Counted from the first letter of the stretch, positions 8,925 to 17,176 are shown. The stretch is DNA of 64,000 nt from Salipiger mucosus DSM 16094 (GCF_000442255.1 NZ_KE557274.1:611311-675310), one strand, 5' to 3'. The notes: a model not told the origin generated them from the letters alone. Program-made: numbers and translations.

Positions 8925-9806
8925 ATGAAAATCGGTTTCATTGGTCTCGGTGTTATGGGACAGCCTATGGCAGGGCATCTGATCGAGGCGGGGCACGACC
9001 TCCAGTTGTATCGCGTCAAGGACAAGTCCCGCCCGCTGGTCGATATGGGCGGACATGCCTCGGACTCTGCTAGGGAGGTTGCCGAAGCCTCTGACGTCAT
9101 CATCCTCATGCTGCCGGATACACCGGACGTCGATGGGGTCTTGTTCGGTGAGAACGGCGTTGCCGAGGGGTTGAGCTCTGGCAAGACCGTAATCGACATG
9201 AGCTCCATCTCTCCCGTGGCAACGCGAGATTTCGCCAGCCGCATCGCTTCGCTGGACTGCGCCTATTTGGATGCGCCCGTCTCCGGGGGCGAAGCAGGCG
9301 CCAAAGCAGCCACTCTGTCCATCATGGTCGGCGGGGCACAACAGGATTTCGACAAAGTTCTTCCGCTCTTTGAGGCCATGGGCAAGAACATCACCCTGGT
9401 GGGGGACGTCGGAGCGGGCCAGACGGCGAAGATTGCTAACCAGATCATCGTCGCCCTGACCATTGAGGCGGTATCCGAAGGCTTGCTCTTTGCTTCGAAA
9501 GCGGGCGCCGATCCCGCCAAGGTACGAGAGGCGATCATGGGAGGCCTAGCCTCGTCGAAGATCCTGGAGATGCACGGCAAGCGCATGATCGACCGGACGT
9601 TCGAACCAGGGTTCCGTATCTCGCTACACCAGAAGGACATCAACAACGCGCTGGAATCGGCCCGTAGTCTCAGGCTGGCGCTGCCATCGACCGCGCTGGC
9701 ACAAGAACTATTCAACACCTGTGCAGCGCAGGGGCATGGAGAACTGGATCACTCGGCCCTGGTCCGTGCGCTGGAGACCATGGCAGCGCATGAGATCGGT
9801 GTTTGA
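8925..9806 (+). CDS. Beta-hydroxyacid dehydrogenase, GarR-like (tartronate semialdehyde reductase/3-hydroxyisobutyrate dehydrogenase family)
   Basis: This 293-residue NAD(P)-dependent enzyme has the N-terminal dinucleotide fold GFIGLGVMGQPMA, the substrate loop DAPVSGGEAGAK (about 119-130) and the catalytic lysine in GAGQTAKIANQ (about residue 169), all hallmarks of the family. An AAGGAA lies about 10 bases before ATG 8925; the longer in-frame start at 8877 has no comparable site. Following a dehydratase and an aldolase-like gene, reduction of tartronate semialdehyde to glycerate is the most coherent role, though 3-hydroxyisobutyrate or related substrates cannot be excluded. It is the last intact gene before the insertion-sequence block. 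Confidence 0.87.
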   Translation: MKIGFIGLGVMGQPMAGHLIEAGHDLQLYRVKDKSRPLVDMGGHASDSAREVAEASDVIILMLPDTPDVDGVLFGENGVAEGLSSGKTVIDMSSISPVATRDFASRIASLDCAYLDAPVSGGEAGAKAATLSIMVGGAQQDFDKVLPLFEAMGKNITLVGDVGAGQTAKIANQIIVALTIEAVSEGLLFASKAGADPAKVREAIMGGLASSKILEMHGKRMIDRTFEPGFRISLHQKDINNALESARSLRLALPSTALAQELFNTCAAQGHGELDHSALVRALETMAAHEIGV

Positions 9807-9890
9807 CTGGCAACCGATCAGAGGTGTCATGATGATCGAGCTGCAGGGCATGAAATCGCAGACACTACTTTAGTCGGGTTTGAATAACGC

Positions 9891-11252
9891 CTACGCGGCC
9901 ATTTCGCAGAGGCGCCCGCTGCCGTTGACCTTGCGATAGGGTCTTCCGGCGGCAGCGATCCAGACGAGAAGCAGGGCCCAAAGAAGCCTGAGCCGGGCCA
10001 GGATCTTGCGGATGTTGTGTCCGCAGCCGCAGAGTACGGCGAAGATCGCATCGCCTGTGGTGCCCTTGAGCGGGCATCGCGCCAGGCGGCCATCGGATTT
10101 CATGTGGCCGATCTCCGGCTCGATCGCGCTGCGCCGTACTCTGCGGCTGCGCCCACAGCCCTTGCGTCATGCCGCGGCGCATGCCCGAGATCAGCACTTG
10201 CGTGCCGCGGACCTCGTGACCGCGGTAGCCCCTGTCCACGACGGCGAGGTTGGGGCGCTGGTCGGTGAGCGTCTCGACCTGTTCCAGCGCCTCGGCCAGC
10301 GTGTGGCCGTCATATGAGTTGCCCGGCATGGCGCGCATGCCGACGACAAACCCGCCGTCGATGGTGGTGGCGACGCTGACCTTGCAGCCGAATTCGTAGC
10401 GCACCCGTGCCTTGCCCTTTGAGATGCAGTCGACCTCGGGCTCGTGCAGGGCGTAGATCTTCCCCTTGGATTTCTGCGCCTGGTACAGCAGCTTCGAGAC
10501 CCGCGCCAGCATCTCGGCCACGCCGTCGCGCACCGCACCTTCCGGGATGGCGTCGAGCTACCGGCAGATATCGCGCATGACACGGTCGGCGTACCCGCGC
10601 AGCGTTCTCAGCGCCTTGCGCATGCGCTTGAACTGGCGCGCATGGGCATAGCGCCCGATCTGTTGGGCCAACCGCGGCGCCTTGCGCGCATAGGTCTGAG
10701 CCAGATCGATGCCGAGATCCTTCGCAAGCGCGACCAGTTTCGCCCGTGCCTTCTCGAAGAGGCGTGCATCGGTCGGATGCGCGATGTTCTTCTCCATCAC
10801 CGTGGTGTCGACGGAGACGCGCGACAGGCGGTCGTCATCGACGACCCCGGCCGAGCGACCAGCCTCGATCGTTTTGGTCAGCAGCCATTCGGCGCCCTCT
10901 TCGCAGATCCGGTCCCGCCAGCGGCTGAGCGAGGAGGGATGGATGGGCGGTTGGTGCTGAAAGAACGTCTCACCGGTGAAATGCCGAAAGTACGGGTTCT
11001 CGATCCACCGCGCGACCACGGCCTCGTCCGACAGGCCGTAGGTGTGTTGGAGATACATGAGCCCGGCCACGAGTCGGGGATGCGTGGCGGCCGGCCAGCG
11101 GGTGCCGGAAAGAACCCTGCCCATTCCCGCTCGAACCACTCCCCGTCGATCAAGCCTGCCAGCTTCACCAACTCGTGCCGCATGTCGATCATGTCGACCA
11201 GCCGCGGTCGCAGCAGGTCATCCTGTTCCGGAGCGCGATCGCGGTGCTTCAT
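9891..11252 (-). pseudogene. IS5-family transposase, decayed
   Basis: Spliced across lesions, this reads as one DDE transposase: N-terminus MKHRDRAPEQDDLLRPRL at 11252, a frameshift near 11,100, then HPRLVAGLMYLQ onward with the first catalytic Asp in VSVDTTVMEK. An in-frame TAG at 10558-10560 interrupts it after MRDICR. It resumes with IYALHEPEVDCISKG and the second Asp in VVDRGYRG. A second frameshift near 10,165 precedes SDGRLARCPLKGTTG and CGCGHNIRKIL. Two frameshifts plus a stop make it non-functional. Only one base pair separates its start codon from the truncated ISNCY frame, so its own 5' end is missing. Confidence 0.85.
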
Positions 11253-12271
11253 GGCATGATCCGCTTGCGGTCGTAGGAAAAGGTGAGCTGGTGGCCGACA
11301 TAGCGCTTCTCGCGCCAGCACAGGATATCTGCGAGCCGGTCCGGCTCCACATTCAAGGCACGATGCAGGTTGTCCGGTCTCGCCGGGAGTTTGGCGAAGC
11401 GGGCGTTGTAGCGGTCCCTGAAGGCGTCCAGATAGGCGTTCGCGGCCTCCATGTCCGAGATGCCTGCCAGCCGTAATTCCTTCACCAGGCGATCCTGCAG
11501 TGTCCGGTTCGCCCGCTCAACGCGGCCCTTGGCCTGACTGCTGTTGGCACAGAGGATCTCGATGTTCAGCTCGTTCAGCGCGCGGCCAAACTGGGTCATT
11601 CTTGCGCCGCCCTTGGCATCGTCCTTGGCGACACGGAACACCGTATGCTTGTCGGAATAGAATGCCACGGGGCGGCCGTGCTTCAGCAGGTAGCTCTCGA
11701 GCGCCTCAAAGTAACTGAAGGTGCTCTCGGACTTCACAAACCGCAGTTCCATCAAGGTGCTGGTCGCATCGTCAATGAAGACGAGCAGGGTGCAGGGCGG
11801 GCCACGATCCTCGAACCATCGATGGTCCGAGCCATCGATCTGGATCAGTTCTCCAACGCATTCCCGGCGAACGCGCGGTTGATGAAACGTCCTGCGCTGC
11901 TTGCGCGACAACCAGAGGCCGTCCTCGACCATCCATTTGCGCAATGTCTCCCGGGAGATCTTCACTCCGTGATGCTCGGCCAACATCTCCGCCGCCAGGG
12001 TCGGACCGAAGTCCGAATAGTTATCCTTGACCAACGCCAGCGCATAATCACGCTTGGCTGGATGTATCCGATTGTTCGGTGTCTTGCCGCGCGCCCTGTG
12101 CCGGATCGACGCCGCGCCATCCGTTCGATAGCGCTTCAGCAGCCGGAACACCTGGCGCCTCGTCAGATCCAGTACATGGGCGCCGTTCTCAACGCTCAGC
12201 CGACCATCGTCGATCTGCGCCAGAACCTCGACACGCCGCAACTCGCGTTCGCTCATGATGACCCATCCCAT
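11249..12271 (-). pseudogene. ISNCY-type transposase, 3'-truncated
   Basis: This frame encodes 340 residues of an integrase-core transposase. It has a helix-turn-helix domain (about 15-60, LDLTRRQVFRLLKRYRTDG) and a DDE core with QIDGSDHRWFED, VFIDDATSTLMELRF and AKGRVERANRTLQDRLVKE. It stops at YDRKRIMP, where the related proteins I recall continue for about another hundred residues. The reading frame ends exactly where the IS5 remnant begins (the TGA overlaps the IS5 ATG as ATGCCATGA). A likely terminal sequence with GTGACA repeats lies upstream of the start at 12306-12343. The element is a truncated relic. Confidence 0.8.
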
Positions 12272-12430
12272 GTCCCATCCCTCGACCTGTCCTCACTGCA
12301 GGCGAGAGTGACACTTCTGCTTTGCTCACGGGTGACATTTTAGATGGGGTGGTTGCCGCCATCTCCCGACGGCATCGCAATATGCCAAGAATGCGCAGTG
12401 TAGAGACCACGCAAAAGAAGGACGGCAACC

Positions 12431-13453
12431 ATGGACGAAGGTACTATCATCGGAGTTGATCTGGCAAAGAACGTGTTTCAGCTCCACGGCGCGACCGCGG
12501 ACGGGTCGGTCATCTTCCGAAAGAAGCTCTCACGCCCGCAATTCCATCGGTTCATGGCCGGTCAGCCTGCATCTGTTGTCGTCATGGAGGCGTGCGGTGG
12601 CGCCCATTTTTGGGCGCGCGAACTGGAGGCTCTGGGGCACCAGGTCAAGCTGATTTCGCCACAATACGTGAAACCATTTGTGAAGAGGCAGAAGAATGAC
12701 GCCGCCGACGCTGAGGCGATTGTCGAGGCCGCGCTACGTCCATCGATGCGCTTCGTAGAACCGAAATCGGAGGTGCAACAGGCGAGTGCTGTTTTGTTTC
12801 GTTTCCGGGAGAAGCTGGTTAAACAGCGTACCGAGCTGATCAACGCCATCCGGTCCTATTTGTTCGAGTTCGGACATGTCATTCCAAAGGGACCCCGACA
12901 TCTGAGACGGGTGGCGGAGCTGATCTCGAATGACACGGGGACGCTGCCGGATGACGTTCGGGAAATCTGCGGCGACCTGCTGGACGAAATCAGGCGGAAG
13001 ACCGAACGGATTGATGAAGCACTGAAGCAGATCCATGCCAAGTCCCGGCAACAAGAAACGTTGCAGCAGCTACAAACGATGCCGGGGCTCGGGCCAATCA
13101 CGGCCGTCGCGATTGAAACCTTCGCACCGCCGATGGAGACGTTCCGGCGGGGACGGGACTTCGCCGCCTGGCTGGGGTTGGTTCCAAGGCAGAACTCGAC
13201 CGGCGGGAAACAGCGGTTGGGGCGCACATCGAAGATGGGGCAGCGCGATATCCGACGCCTTCTGATCATCGGCGCGATGTCAGTGGTGAACTGGGCCTCT
13301 CGAGGTCATGGTGTAACGACGGGGTGGTTGGCTTCCATGCTGGCCAGAAAGCCAAGAATGGTCGTCGCCGTTGCGTTGGCCAACAAGATGGCACGGGCCA
13401 TCTGGGCGATGTTGGTCAAGCGCGAAGCATATCGAGCGCCAGTGACGGCATGA
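12431..13453 (+). CDS. IS110/IS1111-family transposase (DEDD recombinase)
   Basis: This 340-residue intact recombinase has an N-terminal RuvC-like DEDD domain: Asp in IIGVDLAKNVFQLHG (about residue 10), Glu in VVMEACGGAHFW (about 53), and the two Asp of KNDAADAEAI (about 93-96). A coiled-coil linker follows. The C-terminal domain has the LQTMPGLGPITAVAIETFA hairpin and the serine-bearing GRTSKMGQRDIRRLL motif (about 265-280). Length and motif order match full-size IS110-family enzymes, so this copy should be active. It starts with ATG after a GGACGG stretch. It would cut and join DNA guided by the RNA encoded just downstream. Confidence 0.93.
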   Translation: MDEGTIIGVDLAKNVFQLHGATADGSVIFRKKLSRPQFHRFMAGQPASVVVMEACGGAHFWARELEALGHQVKLISPQYVKPFVKRQKNDAADAEAIVEAALRPSMRFVEPKSEVQQASAVLFRFREKLVKQRTELINAIRSYLFEFGHVIPKGPRHLRRVAELISNDTGTLPDDVREICGDLLDEIRRKTERIDEALKQIHAKSRQQETLQQLQTMPGLGPITAVAIETFAPPMETFRRGRDFAAWLGLVPRQNSTGGKQRLGRTSKMGQRDIRRLLIIGAMSVVNWASRGHGVTTGWLASMLARKPRMVVAVALANKMARAIWAMLVKREAYRAPVTA

Positions 13454-13499
13454 AACAGCGCCCTAACTGAGAAAGGTAGGCAAAAAGGAATGTGAGGAA

Positions 13500-13690
13500 G
13501 GCAATGCCCCATATGGGCACAATGATCGAACAGATCAGGGTCAGCGAAACCAGCGCAAAGTTAAGGACAAAGAAGTCCGGATTTTAGTTTTGGGGCTGAC
13601 CCGCGGATCTCCATATCGGCCAGCGGCGCTTGTAAGGCCGCACGAAAAGGCCTGACACAAGCTCGCACTCGATCACATGCTCAGAAAGGC
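13500..13690 (+). ncRNA. Candidate bridge RNA of the IS1111-group element
   Basis: The 3' non-coding region has two guide-bearing loops. Loop 1 is closed by an 8-bp stem, GGGTCAGC (13538-13545) with GCTGACCC (13595-13602), with an inner hairpin GGAC/GTCC. Its 5' side, CGCAAAG (13554-13560), is complementary to CTTTGCG in the right flank (13728-13734). Its 3' side, ATTTTAG (13581-13587), equals the left flank (12337-12343). Loop 2 surrounds a CGGCC/GGCCG hairpin (13617-13640). Its 5' side CTCCAT pairs (one G-U) with ATGGGG at the left element end. Its 3' side ACACAAGCT (13655-13663) equals the right end (13721-13729). Transcript ends are approximate. Confidence 0.65.
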
Positions 13691-13736
13691 AATGTTCTCC
13701 TTGCATGGGAGGCGGCAACCACACAAGCTTTGCGGT

Positions 13737-14846
13737 GTGGACTCACGCCGAAGCGCAACGTCTGACACTTGACGCTATTCCGGCCGGTTCCTGATCTCCA
13801 GTAGACGGCTCTCGAAGACCTCGGCGGGGGTGCGGTAGCCGAGGCATTTCCTCGGCGTGGCGTTCAGTTTCCGGCAGATGGTCCTCAGCCGCTGCTGGGT
13901 CAGCGATATCGGATCGGTCGAGCGGGGCAGGTGTCGCCGAAGTCGGTTGTTGGTGTTCTCGACGGTGCCTTTCTGCCATGGTGCCTGCGGATCGCAGAAC
14001 CAGCTGTCGGTGCCCATGCCGTCCTTCAGTCGAGGCCAGGCCGAGAACTCCGTGCCGCGGTCGAAGGTGATCGAACGCCGGGCATCGGCTGGTAGTTTGG
14101 ACAACCCGCCGATGAGCGCCTCCATGATCGGTTTCGACTGGCGGTCCTCGTTGCGCAATACTACCGTGAACCGGCTGACGCGCTCGACCAAGGAAGTCAC
14201 ATTGACCTTGCCGTTTTCCTTGCGGAACATTAGCAAGTCGCACTCCCAATGACCAAACTCGGCACGGTCCGCCACCTCTGCAGGTCGATTGCGCAGGCTC
14301 TGGGCATCGAAGATATGCCCGCGGTGATGCCGTCTCTGGCCGCGCGGTCGGCGACGTCTACGATGCTCGGGCAGGTGGCGGTGGAACTGCTCGGCGCGGC
14401 CTTCCTTTGAGTAGGCGAAGCGGTAAATCGTTTCATGGCTAACTCGGATCGGATGGCGTTCCAGCCGCATCCGGCCAGCGATCTGCTCCGGTGACCACCC
14501 ATTCTTCAGAGCATCTTCCACGGCAGCCTTGATCTCAGGATTGCGGATCAGCTTGCGATGCACCGCGCGCCGCTCTTCGTAGATCTTCTGGGCGACGAGG
14601 GCATGATAGCCATTCAGCTCCGGCATCTCCTCGTCTTCAAAGACATTCCTGCGCAGTTCGCGATAGATCGTGGAGGGCGCACGACCCAGCCGATCCGCGA
14701 TTTCCGGAACCGGCATCTTTGCTTCGCGCCACTTCGCGAGCTTCCGGCGTTCCTCGAAAGTCAGGTGGGGGTAGCAGCGGCCCATTCACATCCTCCATGC
14801 ATGCTTCTAATTTCATACAGACTTTGCACTTCGTTTGTGAATCCAC
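13737..14846 (-). mobile_element. IS30-family insertion sequence
   Basis: Imperfect terminal inverted repeats of about 28 bp bracket the transposase gene. Read inward, the left end (13737-13764) contains CGAAGCGCAACGTCTG and the right end (14846-14818, minus strand) contains CGAAGTGCAAAGTCTG, with outer GTGGACTCAC and GTGGATTCAC also matching. No clear target duplication is visible, and the left end abuts the IS1111 element, so the exact left edge could be a few bases off. The transposase is intact. Confidence 0.75.
13775..14785 (-). CDS. IS30-family transposase
   Basis: This 336-residue transposase has the IS30 N-terminal helix-turn-helix (LTFEERRKLAKWREAKMPVP and LGRAPSTIYREL), a second HTH-like region around GWSPEQIAGRMR, and a DDE catalytic core. 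The core has Asp in FGHWECDLLMF (about 177), Asp in ITFDRGTEFSA (about 239) and Glu in APWQKGTVENTNNRLRR (about 275). The length is normal and no lesion is seen, so it is predicted functional. It is transcribed toward the IS1111 element. Confidence 0.93.
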   Translation of the reverse strand: MGRCYPHLTFEERRKLAKWREAKMPVPEIADRLGRAPSTIYRELRRNVFEDEEMPELNGYHALVAQKIYEERRAVHRKLIRNPEIKAAVEDALKNGWSPEQIAGRMRLERHPIRVSHETIYRFAYSKEGRAEQFHRHLPEHRRRRRPRGQRRHHRGHIFDAQSLRNRPAEVADRAEFGHWECDLLMFRKENGKVNVTSLVERVSRFTVVLRNEDRQSKPIMEALIGGLSKLPADARRSITFDRGTEFSAWPRLKDGMGTDSWFCDPQAPWQKGTVENTNNRLRRHLPRSTDPISLTQQRLRTICRKLNATPRKCLGYRTPAEVFESRLLEIRNRPE

Positions 14847-14964
14847 CTGCCCAAGTCCATTGTTCTTATAATCAGTATTATGTAAAAGTAATCGGTAACC
14901 GGATGCGTCGAAGCGCCCCGTCCAAGGCTTTGACGCCGCTCGATCTCTCGCGCATGCTCGGGAC

Positions 14965-15288
14965 ATGCGCGCCGTGCCCAGAACCCGCTTCCTGACAGCT
15001 GTCATCGTGCTGGCCCTTGCCGGCGCCGGGTTCTACGCGGTGCGCACGGTTCACCACGTCATCTACTGGAGCGATCCCGCGCATCGCGATCAAGCGCCCG
15101 AGGGCTGGATGACTCTGGGATACATCGAACGCTCGCACCGCCTGCCGCCCCGGACGCTGGGCCCGGCATTGGGCTTCGAGACCGACTACAGACGCCAGCC
15201 ACTGGAGGACATCGCCGAGGCGCGCGGCATCCCGCTCGAAGACCTGCTCGCGATCGTGCGCCGCGAAGTCGAGGCCCTGGAACCTTGA
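14965..15288 (+). CDS. Small membrane-anchored hypothetical protein
   Basis: This 107-residue protein has an N-terminal signal-anchor helix (FLTAVIVLALAGAGFYAVRT, about residues 9-28), then a hydrophilic domain with WSDPAHRDQAPEGWMTLGYI and a C-terminal helical stretch resembling a small HTH-like or EF-hand-free helix pair. I do not recognise a family. Its stop overlaps the start of the DedA gene by three bases, so the two are probably translationally coupled and may function together at the membrane. It is the first gene after the insertion-sequence block, and its promoter region partly coincides with the IS30 right end (a TATAAT lies at 14867-14872). Confidence 0.65.
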   Translation: MRAVPRTRFLTAVIVLALAGAGFYAVRTVHHVIYWSDPAHRDQAPEGWMTLGYIERSHRLPPRTLGPALGFETDYRRQPLEDIAEARGIPLEDLLAIVRREVEALEP

Positions 15289-15902
15289 GCGACGAGCTGC
15301 TCGAACTTCTGTCCGACCTCGGGCTGCCGGCGCTGGTCCTGGTGATCGGGCTCGGTGCACTAGGCGTGCCGCTGATGCCGGCCTCGCTCATGGTGATGGT
15401 CTCGGGCACGCTGGTCGTCAGCGAGGAACTGGCACCTGTGGCGACCGCGCTGACCTGCCTGGTCACGGCGGTCACGGCGGACAACCTGGGCTTCCTTCTG
15501 GGCCGCGCCCTGGGCCGGCGACTGCCCGAGGGCCGCAAGGACGGCAACATGGACCTGGCGCGCCGTTACCTCGAGACGCGCGGCGGAAGCGCGGTGTTCT
15601 TCAGCCGCTGGTTGGTCGCGCCGCTGGGGCCCGCGCTGAACCTCGTGGCCGGCGCCGGAGACATGCCCTGGCGCCGTTTCCTGGGCTGGGGCCTGGCCGG
15701 CGAAACGGTCTGGGTGACCCTCTACATGGGCATGGGCGCCGCCTTCGCGCCGATGATCCCGGCGATCTCGGCCGTTTCGGGCAATATCACGGGCCTGCTG
15801 GCCTGCGTCGTCATCGCGGCGATCGCCTGGCAGATGCTGCGGCGCCGGAGACGGCGTGTGCGTGCGGCCCGAAACTGGACATCGGGCCCGGATGCGCGCT
15901 AA
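15285..15902 (+). CDS. DedA-family membrane protein
   Basis: This 205-residue polytopic inner-membrane protein has the DedA/VTT domain. The family motifs appear as LGALGVPLMPASLMVMVSG, then ADNLGFLLGRALGR, then FFSRWLVAPLGPALNLVAGA (the F/G-x-R...P loop about residues 105-125). Four or more membrane helices and an arginine-rich C-terminus (RRRRRRVR) are visible. DedA proteins act in membrane lipid homeostasis and scramblase-like lipid transport. The start is a TTG overlapping the upstream stop, which suggests coupling to the small anchored protein before it. Confidence 0.85.
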   Translation: MSDELLELLSDLGLPALVLVIGLGALGVPLMPASLMVMVSGTLVVSEELAPVATALTCLVTAVTADNLGFLLGRALGRRLPEGRKDGNMDLARRYLETRGGSAVFFSRWLVAPLGPALNLVAGAGDMPWRRFLGWGLAGETVWVTLYMGMGAAFAPMIPAISAVSGNITGLLACVVIAAIAWQMLRRRRRRVRAARNWTSGPDAR

Positions 15903-15929
15903 CTGTCACGCGGCCCAGCGGAGACGACA

Positions 15930-16373
15930 ATGCCCGGATTCCTCATTCTCAACGGTCCCAACCTCAACCTGCTCGGCCTGCGCCAGCCGGAGGTCTACGG
16001 CCACACCACATTGGCCGACGTCGAGGCCATGTGCCGCGAGCACGCCGAGCGCATCGGCGTCACCGTGGAATTCGCCCAGAGCAATTCCGAGGGCACGCTG
16101 GTCGATCACATCCACTCCTGCCGCGAACGGCTCGACGGTCTGATCCTGAACGCCGGGGCCTACACGCACACCTCGGTCGCCCTCATGGACGCCATCAGCT
16201 CTGCCGAGGTTCCGGCGATCGAGCTGCACCTGTCGAACGTCCACGCCCGCGAGGAATTCCGGCATGTCAGCTACATCGCCAAGGTCGCCGTTGGCGTGAT
16301 CTGCGGCTTCGGCCCGCGCGGCTACACGCTGGCGATGGACGCCATGCAGGCCCATCTGGAGAGAGCGAGATGA
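15930..16373 (+). CDS. aroQ: 3-dehydroquinate dehydratase, type II
   Basis: This 147-residue enzyme catalyses the third step of the shikimate pathway, 3-dehydroquinate to 3-dehydroshikimate. It has the type II signature at the N-terminus (LILNGPNLNLLGLRQPEVYG, with the catalytic Tyr in EVYG), the Asn/Ala loop LILNAGAYTHTSVALMDAI, the catalytic His in IELHLSNVHAREEFRH, and the glycine-rich GVICGFGPRGY end. Length is typical for the dodecameric enzyme. It overlaps the following LuxR-type regulator by four bases (ATGA). Confidence 0.96.
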   Translation: MPGFLILNGPNLNLLGLRQPEVYGHTTLADVEAMCREHAERIGVTVEFAQSNSEGTLVDHIHSCRERLDGLILNAGAYTHTSVALMDAISSAEVPAIELHLSNVHAREEFRHVSYIAKVAVGVICGFGPRGYTLAMDAMQAHLERAR

Positions 16374-17176
16374 CACCGGAGGATCGCGACTACCTTGTTG
16401 CGCTCACCAATGCCTCGAACGTCGAGGACCTCTGGGCGATGCACGTCGAGCGCATGGCGCTGCACGGGTTCGACCGCCTGCTCTACGGTTTCACCCGCTA
16501 CCGGACCGAAACCTCGCTCGGCGATCCCAACGATTTCGTCCTGCTGACCAACCACGCGGCGGAATACACCGACGTCTTCATCGGCCAGGGTCTCTACCAC
16601 GAGGCGCCGATGGTCCGTTGGGCACTTGAGAACGACGGCGCCTGTTCCTGGCGTGTGCTGGGCGAGATGGTCGAACAGGGCAACCTGAGCGACGGCGAGC
16701 GCCGCGTCATCGACTTCAACCTGTCACAGGACGTGCGCGCCGGCTACTCGGTCAGCTTCCGCTCGGTGTCGAGCCGGGCCAAGGGCGCCATCGCGCTGAC
16801 CGCGCGGGCCGGGACGCCGCAGACCGATGTCGACGCGCTCTGGGAGGAGCACGGCGAGGACATCGTGCTGATGAACAACATCGTGCACCTCAAGCTGCTC
16901 ACCCTGCCCTACGTGCCCGGCGACCAGACCCTGACGCGCCGCCAGCGGCAGGCGCTGGAATGGGTCGGCGACGGCAAGACCATGCAGGACATCGCCGCCA
17001 TCATGGGGCTGTCGCAGGCCACCGTGGAAAAGCACCTGCGCCTCGCGCGCGAGGCGCTGAACGTCGAGACGACCGCCCAGGCGGTGGCCAAGGCGGCGTT
17101 CCAGAATCAGATGTTCGTCATCGATCCGCCCTCGGCCGCGCTCGAATCAGCCGGTGCGAATCGGGCCTCGCGCTAG
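16370..17176 (+). CDS. LuxR-family regulator with autoinducer-binding-type domain
   Basis: This 268-residue regulator has an N-terminal autoinducer-binding-like domain (about 20-170) and a C-terminal GerE helix-turn-helix (about 182-240; LTRRQRQALEWVGDGKTMQD then IAAIMGLSQATVEKHLRLAR). In classical acyl-homoserine-lactone receptors the pocket contains a W...Y...D-P set. Here the region reads YHEAPMVRWALEN, with E-A in place of D-P, so ligand specificity is doubtful. No luxI-type synthase is in the window, so it is a LuxR solo, similar in layout to VjbR-type regulators. The start overlaps the aroQ stop, implying cotranscription. Confidence 0.87.
   Translation: MTPEDRDYLVALTNASNVEDLWAMHVERMALHGFDRLLYGFTRYRTETSLGDPNDFVLLTNHAAEYTDVFIGQGLYHEAPMVRWALENDGACSWRVLGEMVEQGNLSDGERRVIDFNLSQDVRAGYSVSFRSVSSRAKGAIALTARAGTPQTDVDALWEEHGEDIVLMNNIVHLKLLTLPYVPGDQTLTRRQRQALEWVGDGKTMQDIAAIMGLSQATVEKHLRLAREALNVETTAQAVAKAAFQNQMFVIDPPSAALESAGANRASR

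Larger units (their letters stand above)
12344..13729 (+). mobile_element. IS110-family insertion sequence, IS1111 group
   Basis: The element has perfect 12-bp sub-terminal inverted repeats, GTGGTTGCCGCC at 12349-12360 and GGCGGCAACCAC at 13711-13722, as expected for the IS1111 group rather than classical terminal repeats. The left non-coding end is short (about 80 bp) and the right one long (about 270 bp). That is the layout in which IS1111-group elements carry their bridge RNA. The transposase gene is intact. Exact edges (12344 and 13727-13729) are inferred from guide matches in the non-coding RNA. It lies between an ISNCY end and an IS30 element. Confidence 0.8.

Noticed and set aside
13454-13736. 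A second gene downstream of the IS1111 transposase
   Set aside because: No frame of meaningful length is present; the region is better explained as a structured RNA with guide loops.
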